NCBI GenBank assembly: GCA_042219835.1
Contig: JBHJMN010000021.1
Coordinates: 34,696 to 98,695 of the forward strand
Length of the DNA stretch: 64,000 nt
Origin: Paenibacillus_G elgii_A
Lineage (GTDB): Bacteria; Bacillota; Bacilli; Paenibacillales; NBRC-103111
Reading direction: 5' to 3'
The stretch's first letter is position 1. Every line of letters begins with the position of its first letter. Of this stretch, positions 15,222 through 23,441 are shown piece after piece. Made by a program: the position numbers and the translations under genes. The notes under the pieces were generated by a model that did no database searches, was not told the DNA's origin, and saw only the letters and a list, made by a program, of their open reading frames with translations.

Positions 15222-15306
15222 TGGTATCATGAAGTCAGGTAGGCAATGATTTCGAATCTGTATATGGGCACTTGGATTCGAAGGAGCTAGTAGTGCAACC
15301 GGACCA
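15222..15306 (+). promoter_or_regulatory. c-di-GMP-II riboswitch with extended -10 promoter
   Basis: The stretch 15237-15306 carries the class II c-di-GMP aptamer: GGCAATGATTTCGAATC, GGGCACTTG, a complementary GATTCGAA giving an 8-bp stem, and GCTAGTAGTGCAACCGGACC. GCACT pairs with AGTGC as in the known structure. An extended -10 element TGGTATCAT (15222-15230) predicts transcription to start at about 15237, exactly at the aptamer. The ACC that closes the outer helix is also the first part of the terminator stem that follows, so ligand binding should compete with termination. Confidence 0.9.
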
Positions 15307-15340
15307 TCTTTCCTAGTGATCGCTAGGAAAGGTGGTTTTT
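15303..15340 (+). terminator. Terminator of the c-di-GMP-II riboswitch
   Basis: ACCATCTTTCCTAG and CTAGGAAAGGTGGT form a long stem around TGATCG, followed by TTTTTGTTTT. It is the expression platform before the small ORF at 15377. Confidence 0.9.
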
Positions 15341-15376
15341 GTTTTATAATCCTTTTCTAACTAGGGGGTATCCTAA

Positions 15377-15553
15377 ATGAAGCAGCCGATAGATTGTCAA
15401 CTTCTCATCGAACAATTAGAGATCCCGCTGGAAAAATTCGAAGCGTGGAAAAAAGAGCAGCTTAAACATATGAACAAAGAAATCCATGGCATAACCATGA
15501 ACGGGACGGACGATTATTTTGAAGCTTCACTAAGTCCGTCTTCCGAAATTTGA
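15377..15553 (+). CDS. 58-codon ORF controlled by the c-di-GMP-II riboswitch, unknown
   Basis: The ATG follows AGGGGGTATCCTAA. The product is a hydrophilic, charged, probably helical peptide (IEQLEIPLEKFEAWKKEQL, then HMNKEIHG) ending ASLSPSSEI at TGA 15551. No signal peptide or membrane segment is present. It is the first coding sequence after the riboswitch terminator, so it is the expected regulated gene. The same frame stays open after the TGA to 15781 and again to 15880, so a longer decayed gene is an alternative. I do not recognise the sequence. Confidence 0.5.
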   Translation: MKQPIDCQLLIEQLEIPLEKFEAWKKEQLKHMNKEIHGITMNGTDDYFEASLSPSSEI

Positions 15554-15893
15554 TTGAGGTCGTTTCCCCCAAGGAGCCAAAAGCCGACCATTTCCCCCCT
15601 CTATCAACAGCAATTTCCCCACCAGCCAGGATCGCCGTTTCCCAAGGACGGGGGCATCCCGGTTCTCCACATCCCCGCACTCGTCGCTCCGGGAGATTTG
15701 TCCCATCTTGAGGCGTCTCCCGGCGAATCAGACTGGTCGGCCCGCAGCCAACCGATATCACTTTCGCTTCGTACATCTAATTAGGGACCGCGTAAATTAT
15801 TGACCCAAGACCGTGTACATACTAACATAGACAAAGGCAAGACGAACGCGGCCACATTACTAAACGTTTTGGACAATATGTAGCCGCTTGTCA
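15554..15893. other. Gap with no recognisable gene; possible decayed extension of the 58-codon ORF
   Basis: In the frame of the preceding small ORF there are two further open stretches, 15554-15781 (76 codons) and 15785-15880 (ending NAATLLNVLDNM), interrupted only by TGA 15551 and TAG 15782. The middle stretch is Pro/Ser-rich and does not look like a conserved protein. No promoter or RNA motif is evident. Confidence 0.35.
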
Positions 15894-16085
15894 TCACCTG
15901 TTTAATTGAATATTGCCGTAACTTTTTACAATCGAATTTAAAGCTATGGCAGCATGTCTAAATCCATTACTTACTCCCAAAGCGTACATTTTTCCAGATT
16001 CGTCAATTCGATTTTTTTCTTCGTTACTCCAAATATGTTCAAGCTTCCGAAAATCTTCAAGCAGCTTATTTAATTCTTCGGCCAA
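15894..16085 (-). CDS. Small helical protein, 63 aa, unknown
   Basis: A 63-codon frame starts with TTG at 16085, seven bases after AAGGGGGT. The product is charged and helical (ELNKLLEDFRKLEHIWSNEE) with a more hydrophobic second half (GFRHAAIALNSIVKSYG). The strong ribosome binding site argues for a real gene. It is AT-rich relative to its neighbours and lies convergent with the small ORF at 15377. Function unknown. Confidence 0.6.
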   Translation of the reverse strand: MAEELNKLLEDFRKLEHIWSNEEKNRIDESGKMYALGVSNGFRHAAIALNSIVKSYGNIQLNR

Positions 16086-16322
16086 TACCCTTACCCCCTT
16101 TCTGCTTTAACTCTTGTGGCTCTCTCGTGATTTTGTAAACATTTTGTGTTAAGATTAGGGAAAATTCTCTGCTAGATTACATTGTACTTAATTCTATTCA
16201 GTTTCGATTTATTTTACTTCGCAAATATATTATATGCTTTTAAAAACAAAAAGTCAAACATTATATTTGCCTTATTAAACATTTATTTTTATATATCAGA
16301 TAACCACTTAAGGGGTACAAAT

Positions 16323-16529
16323 ATGCCTTTTTCCTATAAACCATTATGGAAATTGCTTGTTGATCAAGAATTAACGAAAACCGAATTTCGGGAAAGCTTG
16401 GGCTTATCTACCGCAACTCTTGCAAAATTAGGGAAGAACGAGTATGTCTCACTGGAAGTTATCGATAAGATTTGTACGCATTTCGGCGTCCAGCCTAACG
16501 ATATCATGGAGCATAACAAGGATCAATAA
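16323..16529 (+). CDS. Cro/CI-type helix-turn-helix regulator (YozG-like), 68 aa
   Basis: A 68-residue DNA-binding protein of the HTH_26 type: YKPLWKLLVDQELTKTEFRE, recognition region LGLSTATLAKLGKNEYVSLE, and the ending KICTHFGVQPNDIMEH. No effector domain is present. ATG 16323 follows AAGGGGTACAAAT; upstream in-frame alternatives lack an RBS and give a non-conserved hydrophobic tail. The 236-base AT-rich interval 16086-16322 shows no gene. The target is unknown. Confidence 0.85.
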   Translation: MPFSYKPLWKLLVDQELTKTEFRESLGLSTATLAKLGKNEYVSLEVIDKICTHFGVQPNDIMEHNKDQ

Positions 16530-16626
16530 AGCCATCAATGTCACAAAATGCCCCCCGTCTCTGTCTCGTATAATGAGTCAAAATTTAAGGCATCTTTGAA
16601 ATGCCGTTCAATGGGAGGCAAGAAGT

Positions 16627-17484
16627 ATGAAAATATTGGTCGCCGGAGCAACCGGTGTCATCGGGCGTTCGCTGCTGCCGATTCTGGTACGGGAAGGCCA
16701 TGAAGTGATTGGCATGACGCGTAATGAAGCCTCGAAAAGCCTCATTTCGAAACTGGGGGCGTCCCCTCTGGTTGCGGATGCTTTAGACCGGGAGTCTGTG
16801 ATTCATGCACTTCAGGAGGTTCGTCCGGAAGTTGTCATCCATCAACTCACTTCTTTAAGCAATTTCAACTTTGAAGACAATAACCGAATCCGAACGATCG
16901 GGACCCGCAATCTGGTTGACGCCTCGCAAGCGGTCGGGGTGAAACGCATGATCGCGCAAAGCATATCGTGGACCTACGAACCGGGAGATCACCCGGCCAA
17001 GGAAGAGGAATCTTTGGATTTGGAAGCACCGCAGCCGCGAAAAACGACGGTTGACGGCGTGCTTGCTCTGGAGCAAGCGGCCGCCGAAATGCCGGAATAC
17101 GTCATTCTGCGATACGGTATGCTCTATGGGCCAGGAACTTGGTTCGACCGCAACGGGCTGATGGCCGAGAAGGTGCGGCACAAGGAGCTGAAGGCGACGG
17201 AAGGAGTAACTTCCTTTCTGCATGTCGAAGATGCGGCGCAGGTAGCGGTTGCCGCGCTGGAATGGCCGACCGGGCCGGTGAACGTCGTCGACGACGAACC
17301 GGCCCCTGGAACGGAGTGGCTGCCTTTCTATGCCGCAGCAATCGGCGCGCCCGCACCTGAGATTCAAGAAGGCAGCAGCCGCGGCGAACGCGGGGCAGCC
17401 AATGTCAAGGCGCGTAAAGACTACGGCTGGAAGCCGCTTTATCCGACTTGGCGCGAAGGCTTCCCGGCGAGCTTGCAAACGTAG
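16627..17484 (+). CDS. NAD-dependent epimerase/dehydratase (extended SDR)
   Basis: A 285-residue Rossmann-fold protein with the dinucleotide motif GATGVIG at residue 7, VADALDRESV, NLVDASQAVGVKRMI, a YGMLYGPGTWFDRNG segment and SFLHVEDAAQVAVAALE near the C-terminal substrate domain. The classical YxxxK is not evident, since the expected region reads TVDGVLALEQAA, so catalysis may be atypical. Such proteins reduce or epimerise nucleotide sugars or act as NAD(P)-dependent reductases. ATG 16627 follows GGGAGGCAAGAAGT. It is monocistronic and closed by a strong bidirectional terminator. Confidence 0.88.
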   Translation: MKILVAGATGVIGRSLLPILVREGHEVIGMTRNEASKSLISKLGASPLVADALDRESVIHALQEVRPEVVIHQLTSLSNFNFEDNNRIRTIGTRNLVDASQAVGVKRMIAQSISWTYEPGDHPAKEEESLDLEAPQPRKTTVDGVLALEQAAAEMPEYVILRYGMLYGPGTWFDRNGLMAEKVRHKELKATEGVTSFLHVEDAAQVAVAALEWPTGPVNVVDDEPAPGTEWLPFYAAAIGAPAPEIQEGSSRGERGAANVKARKDYGWKPLYPTWREGFPASLQT

Positions 17485-17490
17485 ATGAAA

Positions 17491-17523
17491 AAGGGCTGTC
17501 GGGATGATTCCCCGACAGCCCTT
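17491..17523. terminator. Bidirectional terminator between epimerase gene and htpG
   Basis: A perfect 13-bp stem AAGGGCTGTCGGG/CCCGACAGCCCTT with a 7-base loop serves both convergent genes. An A run precedes it and TTTTTAT lies 8 bases after it. Confidence 0.85.
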
Positions 17524-17568
17524 TACGCCGTTTTTATGACCCCTTGCAGGGTCGCGTGTCAGTCTGTA

Positions 17569-19449
17569 TTACACCATAATTTTGCAAATATCGTTCGTAA
17601 ACTCGACCGGATCTTGAATCGGCAGTCCTTCGATCAACAGCGCTTGGTTGTACAAGAGTGCCGTATACAGATTCAGCTTCTCTTTATCCTGCTCATACGC
17701 CGTCTGCAGCGATTGGAATACCTCATGATGGATATTGATTTCCAGCACCTTTTCCGCCTTGACACTCGGGTTATTCGGCATGGCGTTCAATATTTTCTCC
17801 ATCTCGATACTGACATCACCCTCCGTAGTCAGACATACGGGGTGAGACTTCAACCGCTTCGAGGCTCTGACGTTGGATACTTTGCCTTCCAGCAGACTCT
17901 TCATGTGCTCGAACAGCTCTTTGTGGTCGTTTTTGTCGGCATCGTCGTTGTCCTTGTTGTCCTCCGCTTCAATGCCCAGATCGCCGCTGGAGATGGACTT
18001 GAATTCCTTGTCCTTGTAGTTCATCAGCATCTTAACGGCGAACTCGTCGATATCGTCGGTGAAGTACAAGATTTCGTAGCCCTTCTCGGCGACGAGCTCG
18101 GTCTGCGGAAGCTTCTCGATTCGTTCGTTCGACGGTCCGGAAGCATAGTAAATATACTTCTGGTCCTCCGGCATTCTTGATACATACTCTTCCAGTGTAA
18201 CCAGCTTCTTCTCCTTGGAGGAGTAGAACATGACCAGATCCTGCAGCACCTCTTTATGGCTGCCGTAATCGCTGTAGACCCCGAATTTCAGCTGTCTGCC
18301 GAACGATTTGTAGAACTGCTCGTACTTCTCTCTTTCATCCTTAAGCAAGCTTAGCAGTTGGCTTTTGATTTTGCTTTCGATATTTTTGGCGATCAGCTTC
18401 AATTGGCGGTCGTGCTGCAGCATTTCTCTGGAAATGTTGAGCGACAGGCTCTCCGAATCGACCATCCCTTTGACGAAGCTGAAATAGTCCGGCAGCAGAT
18501 CGGAGCATCTGTTCATGATCAGCACGCCGTTGGAATACAGCTCCAGCCCTTTCTCGTATTCCTTCGTGTAGTAGTCGAAAGGAATATTTTCCGGGATAAA
18601 CAAGATCGCCTGGTAAACCACGGCCCCGTCGGCGCTGATATGGATATGCTTGATCGGCTTGTCGAAGCCGTAATGCTTCTCTACGTAGAACTTCTCGTAA
18701 TCCTCAGCAGTCAGCTCGCTTTTGTTTTTTCTCCAGATCGGGACCATGCTGTTCATGCGCTCTTCTTCCACATAGTCCTCAAATTCATTGTCGCTGCCTT
18801 CCTTCAAGCGTTTACCGGGAACGTCCATCTTGATCGGATAACGAATGAAGTCGGAATATTTCTTGATGATCGCTTTCAGACGGTATACTTCCAAAAACTC
18901 GTCGTAGCTCTCGTCCTCGGTATTCGCTTTGATCTTCAATACGATTTCCGTGCCGACTGTTTCTTTGTCGCAAGGTTCAATGGTATAGCCATCCGCGCCT
19001 GTCGATTCCCACTTGTACGCGCTGTCGCTGCCCAAAGCTTTGCTGACGACCGTCACCACATCGGCGACCATAAAGGCCGAATAAAAGCCGACGCCGAATT
19101 GGCCAATGATATCGTGCCCGTCCTTGAGTTCGTTTTCCTTCTTGAAAGCGAGCGAGCCGCTCTTGGCGATAACGCCGAGGTTCGTCTCCAGCTCTTCCTT
19201 GGTCATCCCGATCCCGGTATCGAGGAGCGTCAGCGTTCTGCTGTCTTTGTCCGGAATCACTTTAATATAGTAGCTGTCTTTGTCGAAAACCAGCTTATCG
19301 TCGGTTAACGCTTTGTAGTAGATCTTGTCGATGGCATCGCTGGCGTTCGATATCAATTCTCGAAGGAAGATTTCTTTTTGCGTGTAAATCGAATTGATCA
19401 TCATTTCCAATAGTCGCTTGGATTCGGCTTGAAACTGCTTCTTTTCCAT
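17569..19449 (-). CDS. htpG: Molecular chaperone HtpG (Hsp90)
   Basis: A 626-residue Hsp90. The N-terminal GHKL ATPase has LRELISNASDAIDKI, LDTGIGMTKEEL, the lid IAKSGSLAFKK and GQFGVGFYSAF. The middle domain has the catalytic Arg region SLNISREMLQHD, and the C-terminal dimerisation domain ends in NDICKIMV. It refolds client proteins under stress in the cytosol. The ATG at 19449 follows AAAGGAGAGATTTCG. A sigma-A promoter with a CIRCE operator lies directly upstream, so HrcA control is expected, unlike the Bacillus subtilis gene, which is not CIRCE-controlled. Confidence 0.98.
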   Translation of the reverse strand: MEKKQFQAESKRLLEMMINSIYTQKEIFLRELISNASDAIDKIYYKALTDDKLVFDKDSYYIKVIPDKDSRTLTLLDTGIGMTKEELETNLGVIAKSGSLAFKKENELKDGHDIIGQFGVGFYSAFMVADVVTVVSKALGSDSAYKWESTGADGYTIEPCDKETVGTEIVLKIKANTEDESYDEFLEVYRLKAIIKKYSDFIRYPIKMDVPGKRLKEGSDNEFEDYVEEERMNSMVPIWRKNKSELTAEDYEKFYVEKHYGFDKPIKHIHISADGAVVYQAILFIPENIPFDYYTKEYEKGLELYSNGVLIMNRCSDLLPDYFSFVKGMVDSESLSLNISREMLQHDRQLKLIAKNIESKIKSQLLSLLKDEREKYEQFYKSFGRQLKFGVYSDYGSHKEVLQDLVMFYSSKEKKLVTLEEYVSRMPEDQKYIYYASGPSNERIEKLPQTELVAEKGYEILYFTDDIDEFAVKMLMNYKDKEFKSISSGDLGIEAEDNKDNDDADKNDHKELFEHMKSLLEGKVSNVRASKRLKSHPVCLTTEGDVSIEMEKILNAMPNNPSVKAEKVLEINIHHEVFQSLQTAYEQDKEKLNLYTALLYNQALLIEGLPIQDPVEFTNDICKIMV

Positions 19450-19506
19450 TCGAAATCTCTCCTTTTTTACAATAAAAGGTGGCTATGGTTGCAAACGACC
19501 ACGTTG

Positions 19507-19571
19507 TTAGCACTCTCTATCTTTGAGTGCCACTACCTATTTTTTATAACATTCCTCCTTTTTATTGTCAA
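19507..19571 (-). promoter_or_regulatory. htpG promoter with CIRCE operator
   Basis: The minus strand shows TTGACA (19571-19566), 17 bases, TATAAA (19548-19543), then a CIRCE-like inverted repeat. On the plus strand this reads TTAGCACTC-N9-GAGTGCCAC at 19507-19533, with 7 of 9 bases paired between arms. HrcA is the known ligand of CIRCE. Confidence 0.85.
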
Positions 19572-19578
19572 CCCAAAA

Positions 19579-19604
19579 GAAAAAACGCTCGGAAGCCCAA
19601 GCGT
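19579..19604 (-). terminator. Terminator after the YbaK-type gene
   Basis: The minus-strand hairpin ACGCTTGG-gctt-CCGAGCGT is followed by TTTTTT. It overlaps the upstream edge of the htpG promoter. Confidence 0.7.
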
Positions 19605-19613
19605 CTAGCATGT

Positions 19614-20099
19614 TTATTCCTTTTTGACAGATGTGACTTGCCCGTGCGTCATGGCGGCCAGCTCATCAGGCGTCAGCTCGAATACGGCTTTCGGGTGTCC
19701 TGCCGCCGCCCATAAAGTCGGGTATTGAAACAGGTCCTCGTCGATTATCGTCAGGATCGGCTCCGGATGTCCGATTGGCGCCACGCCCCCGATGACAAAG
19801 CCCGTATGCTCCCGCACGAAATCCGCATCGGCCTTGACAAGCTTGTCGTTCATCCGGCTGGAGATGAGCTTCTCATCGACGCGGTTAACGCCGCTGGCGA
19901 CAACCAAAAGCGGCTTATTCGACGGCTTGAGCCGGAAAACGATCGATTTTGCTATTTGCGCCACCTCACAGCCTATGGCGTCTGCCGCTTCCTGTGCGGT
20001 TCGCGTGCTGTCCGGCAATTCCATAACCCGGTTCGGATATCCCAAGCCCGACAATGTGTCCTGTACGCGCTGCGCGCTTTCCTTTAACTGGCTGCTCAA
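19614..20099 (-). CDS. YbaK/EbsC family aminoacyl-tRNA deacylase
   Basis: A 161-residue single-domain protein of the YbaK/ProX superfamily, which hydrolyses mischarged aminoacyl-tRNAs in trans. Visible features are TAQEAADAIGCEVAQIAKSI with the conserved Lys, LLVVASGVNRVD, the GFVIGGVAPIGH loop (the conserved GGxxPxGH), and FVREHTGF. It lies 52 bases after leuA on the same strand and may be cotranscribed with it. The substrate (Cys-tRNA-Pro or other) is not determined by sequence. A second, more divergent YbaK-type gene is at 50372. Confidence 0.92.
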   Translation of the reverse strand: MSSQLKESAQRVQDTLSGLGYPNRVMELPDSTRTAQEAADAIGCEVAQIAKSIVFRLKPSNKPLLVVASGVNRVDEKLISSRMNDKLVKADADFVREHTGFVIGGVAPIGHPEPILTIIDEDLFQYPTLWAAAGHPKAVFELTPDELAAMTHGQVTSVKKE

Positions 20100-20151
20100 A
20101 ACGATTCCCTCCGATAGTTCGAGACTGGATACAGGATGTCCGGCCTATTTT

Positions 20152-21684
20152 TTAGTCCTTGACAAGGTCCAGCAGGATGCCGTTAATCCCGTTCAGGAAG
20201 GCATTCGCGCTGGCCTTGATAATGTCCGTGTCCATCGCGCGTCCGGAGTAGATTTTGCCTTGATGCTCGACACGGATGTTGACCCGGCCGACGGCCTCCA
20301 TGCCTCGGGACAAGCTGTTGATTTTATAATCCTTTAGTTCAATATCCAGCCCGACCAAGGTTTTGATTGCGCTGTACAGGGCATCGATCGGACCGTCCCC
20401 CACGGCGCTCCCTTTCATCGACTCGGAGCCCTTATTCAATTGGATAGTAGCCGTCGGGTGCAAATCGTTGCTCACTACCTGGAAGGACTCCAGCTCATAT
20501 AATTGCTTGCTGCTCTGCTCGACGGTCCGGTGATTCGTTACGAGATAGAATACGTCGTGATCGTAAACTTCTTTCTTCGCGTCGGCCAAGGTAAGGAACT
20601 TCGCAAACAGCTCCTCGAAATCTTTAGCATCGCTCGTATCGAAGCCCATTTTCTCGACGGCGTTCTTGAAGGCGTGCCGTCCGGAACGGGCGGTCAGGAT
20701 CAGCTCCATGCTGTCCGCACCGACCTCTTCGGGCGACATGATTTCATATACCTGCTTGTCTTTCAGCAGGCCGTCCTGATGGATACCGGAGGAGTGCGCG
20801 AAGGCGTTCTCGCCGGTAATCGCTTTGTTAACCTGTACGTCGAGCCCCGTCAAATAGCTAACCAGCCTGGAGGTTCTGTGCAGCTCCGAGGTATTAATAT
20901 TGGTGTAGCCGTTGAAGTAGTTCTCCCTGACCTTCAGCCCCATCACGACTTCCTCCAGCGAAGCGTTGCCCGCCCGCTCGCCTAACCCGTTAATGGTGCA
21001 CTCGACTTTTTCCGCTCCATTCTTGATCGCGCTCAGCGTGTTGGCCGTTGCCAGCCCAAGGTCGTTGTGGCAATGGACACTAAGGATCACACGGTCGTCC
21101 AAATTTTTGAGCCGTTCGTTGATTTTGCGGATCAGTTCGCCGAATTCCTCCGGAACGGCATAGCCCACCGTATCGGGCACGTTAATCATGGTCGCTCCGG
21201 CTTTCACGACGGCCTCGATCGTTTCCCACAGGTATTCAAAATCCGACCTCGATGCGTCTTCCGTGGAATACTGCACTTGCGGAAGCAGCGTCTTGGCATA
21301 TTTAACCGCGTCTACCCCCATTTGCAGGACCGCTTCCTTGGAACGGTTGAACTTCTTCTCCACATGGATGTTCGAGGTGCCGAGCACAATATGAATGAGC
21401 GGGTTCTGTGCCACCTTAATGCTTTCATAGACCGCGTCGATGTCACTTTTGACCGCCCGGGCCAAGGCTGTAATCGAGACGCTGTTGCCTACGCTGCGGG
21501 CAATTTCTTGGACCGCTTGGAAATCCCCCGCGGACGAGGCGGGAAAGCCCGCTTCGATAATATCTACATTCAGCCTCTTTAACTGCTGGGCGATCTCTAT
21601 TTTTTGTTGAAGATTCAGCTTCGCCCCCGGAACTTGCTCGCCGTCGCGCAGCGTAGTATCAAACACCATAATTTTACGTTTCAT
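20152..21684 (-). CDS. leuA: 2-isopropylmalate synthase
   Basis: LeuA condenses 2-oxoisovalerate with acetyl-CoA, the first committed step of leucine synthesis. The 510-residue protein has the catalytic start DTTLRDGEQVPG, ISVSITALARA-like strands, SVHCHNDLGLATAN with the metal-binding HxH, GLGERAGNASLEEV and AHSSGIHQDG. The C-terminal LeuA allosteric domain (about 385-510), which mediates leucine feedback, ends in NGINGILLDLV. The length is normal. ATG 21684 follows GGAGGAATAGAGG. Transcription is governed by a T-box leader with a Leu CUC specifier. No other leu genes are adjacent. Confidence 0.98.
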   Translation of the reverse strand: MKRKIMVFDTTLRDGEQVPGAKLNLQQKIEIAQQLKRLNVDIIEAGFPASSAGDFQAVQEIARSVGNSVSITALARAVKSDIDAVYESIKVAQNPLIHIVLGTSNIHVEKKFNRSKEAVLQMGVDAVKYAKTLLPQVQYSTEDASRSDFEYLWETIEAVVKAGATMINVPDTVGYAVPEEFGELIRKINERLKNLDDRVILSVHCHNDLGLATANTLSAIKNGAEKVECTINGLGERAGNASLEEVVMGLKVRENYFNGYTNINTSELHRTSRLVSYLTGLDVQVNKAITGENAFAHSSGIHQDGLLKDKQVYEIMSPEEVGADSMELILTARSGRHAFKNAVEKMGFDTSDAKDFEELFAKFLTLADAKKEVYDHDVFYLVTNHRTVEQSSKQLYELESFQVVSNDLHPTATIQLNKGSESMKGSAVGDGPIDALYSAIKTLVGLDIELKDYKINSLSRGMEAVGRVNIRVEHQGKIYSGRAMDTDIIKASANAFLNGINGILLDLVKD

Positions 21685-21765
21685 CCTCTATTCCTCCCAA
21701 AATCGCATTTTTCGATATCTACAATATCTATATGTGAAGCGGGGCTGATTAAACCCGGGATTTAA

Positions 21766-22030
21766 TCAAAAAAACCCCGTCTCTATGTATAGAGACGAGG
21801 TTGAACCCGCGGTACCACTCTAATTCATTTCCTGAAGAAATGATCTCAATTCGATGGCCATCACCATCTATCCCTGTAACGGTGGAACTCCGGCTTACCC
21901 TACATGTCTCAGGCAGCTGTTCATAGACGAGTTCGAAATGAACGACGTTACCGTTTCGCACCAACCAACGGCTCTCTGAAAAGTCATTGCACTTCTACTA
22001 TTTCTAATCCTCACATTTGAATATGGAATT
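21766..22030 (-). promoter_or_regulatory. T-box leader (tRNA-Leu responsive) of leuA
   Basis: The minus strand shows stem I motifs (AGTAGAAGTGC, AGAGAGCCGTTGGTTGGTG), a specifier loop CGAACTCGTC with the Leu codon CUC at 21931-21929, the T-box AGAGTGGTACCGCGGGTT (near 21825-21808), and a terminator CCTCGTCTCTATACATAGAG-ACGGGGTTTTTTT. Uncharged tRNA-Leu(GAG) should stabilise the antiterminator and allow leuA expression. Confidence 0.95.
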
Positions 22031-22037
22031 ATTAGTA

Positions 22038-22066
22038 ATTATAGGGGATTCGGATTGATTTGTCAA
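22038..22066 (-). promoter_or_regulatory. leuA sigma-A promoter
   Basis: TTGACA (22066-22061), a 17-base spacer and TATAAT (22043-22038) match the consensus perfectly. Transcription should start near 22031, at the T-box leader. Confidence 0.9.
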
Positions 22067-22068
22067 AC

Positions 22069-22634
22069 CTATTCTGCACCGCTTGCGTCCGCAAGAAATT
22101 GCTCGGCGCTTCGGACCTTGCCGATTCTCGGGAAAATGTAGTTGCAGGAAGCTTCATGCTCCTCCTTGCTGAAGGTCTTCATCGCATCTGTGATGAAAAT
22201 TTGATGATAGCCGAACTGGAATGCTTCCCTCGCCGTGCTTTCCACCCCGATATTGGTGGCGATTCCGCACAAGACGATCGTATCGATCCCTCTCCGGCGA
22301 AGCTGCAGATCCAGATCCGTACCGAAAAAAGCGCCCCACTGCCGTTTCGTGACCACATAATCGTCCGGGCGGACGACCAGCTCCGGGACGAATTCGGCCC
22401 AGCCGTCAGGAGGCTGAACGACCGGAACCGGCTGATCCGTTGCTGGCTTTAACCTGTCTACCCCGTCGTGGAAATCGACATTGACGAACGCGATAAACCC
22501 TTCTCTTTGACGGAACAGCCGGACAAGCCCTCGCGCTTGCACCAAGCCTTGCGGCGAACTCAAGCACGCGTCAGGGGTCATTAGTTTCAGCATTGCCGTT
22601 CATATCGCAGCGCTGGCTGTTCTGCCTGGCGCAT
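22069..22634 (-). pseudogene. Isochorismatase-family cysteine hydrolase with decayed N-terminus
   Basis: From about residue 25 of the open frame the protein is a normal isochorismatase-type hydrolase: NVDFHDG, DYVVTKRQWGAFFGTDLD with the catalytic Lys, and LCGIATNIGVESTAREA, where the family nucleophile Cys corresponds to C in LCGIATN. The usual N-terminal VIDMQN with the catalytic Asp is missing. Upstream, ATG 22634 opens MRQAEQPAL. After a small deletion another frame gives DMNGNAETNDP, and RVLEFAARL follows after a stop. Pieces of the true N-terminus are therefore present but out of frame in at least two places. It lies just downstream of the methyltransferase gene on the same strand. Confidence 0.7.
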
Positions 22635-22647
22635 CGCTTTCGCCGAA

Positions 22648-23319
22648 TTATCCGTTAACGACTCCTAAGACGAATCCATCGTACCCCTTACTGCCTACGG
22701 TCTGAATCGCCGTAGCGGATATCCGGGCTTCTTGCGTCAACAGGTCATAAAACTCCCTGACTCCATTGACACGGGGATCTGTGCTGGCTTCGTTAATAAT
22801 CTCGCCGCCGCGGATGACATTGTCCCCAACAATGATTGTCCCGGGGCGGGAAAAGCGAAGCGCCCATTTCAAATATCCGGGGTTATTCGGCTTATCCGCG
22901 TCAATAAATATGAGATCAAAAGGCGCGGCTCCTTCCTCTTCCAGCTTAGCCAACTGCTCAAGCGCGTCCCCTACCCGGATTTCCACAACTCCTTCCACCT
23001 CAGCAAGGGTTACATTCGCCTGCGCTACCTCCGCATGCCTCGGATCGAGCTCCAGGGTAACGAGACGTCCGTCTGCCGGGAGCGCCCTTGCCATCCAAAT
23101 GGTGCTATAGCCTCCCAAAGTCCCGATTTCCAAAATTCGCTTGGCGTTTTGCATCCGGACAAATAATTGCAGCAGCTTTCCTTGGGCTGCAGATACGTCA
23201 TACGGCGGCAGGCCCGCTTGCCGATTTGCGGACAAAGCCTGCTCCAGCACGGTGTCGTGAGGGATGAGTTTCTCCGTTATATACTGATCGACCTGGCTCC
23301 ACATCTCCAATGCGTTCAT
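22648..23319 (-). CDS. SAM-dependent O-methyltransferase (caffeoyl-CoA OMT / COG4122 family)
   Basis: A 223-residue class I methyltransferase: SAM motif LEIGTLGGYSTIWMA, acidic ribose ligand VTLELDPRHAEVAQAN, DLIFIDADKPNNPGYL (metal-binding Asp and Lys) and TIIVGDNVIRGGEI. Members methylate catechols or related hydroxyls using Mg2+. ATG 23319 follows AAGGAGATGGGATAAC. It is divergently transcribed from a LysR regulator 122 bases away, which probably controls it. The decayed isochorismatase gene follows. Confidence 0.92.
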   Translation of the reverse strand: MNALEMWSQVDQYITEKLIPHDTVLEQALSANRQAGLPPYDVSAAQGKLLQLFVRMQNAKRILEIGTLGGYSTIWMARALPADGRLVTLELDPRHAEVAQANVTLAEVEGVVEIRVGDALEQLAKLEEEGAAPFDLIFIDADKPNNPGYLKWALRFSRPGTIIVGDNVIRGGEIINEASTDPRVNGVREFYDLLTQEARISATAIQTVGSKGYDGFVLGVVNG

Positions 23320-23441
23320 GTTATCCCATCTCCTTGTTTTGATTTAACTTCAACATTGATTTTAATTGATTTAGAACCATAAATATAATATATTGTTTAA
23401 ATCGTTCCATATATTTTGTATATAGAATAAGGAGACTTGCC

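Noticed and set aside
15462..15776. 104-codon minus-strand frame opposite the riboswitch-controlled ORF
   Set aside because: No ribosome binding site before its ATG and no recognisable motif; kept only as a possibility in the gap description.
18358..19308. 316-codon plus-strand reading frame within htpG
   Set aside because: Antisense shadow of htpG; the composition follows the third codon positions of the real gene.
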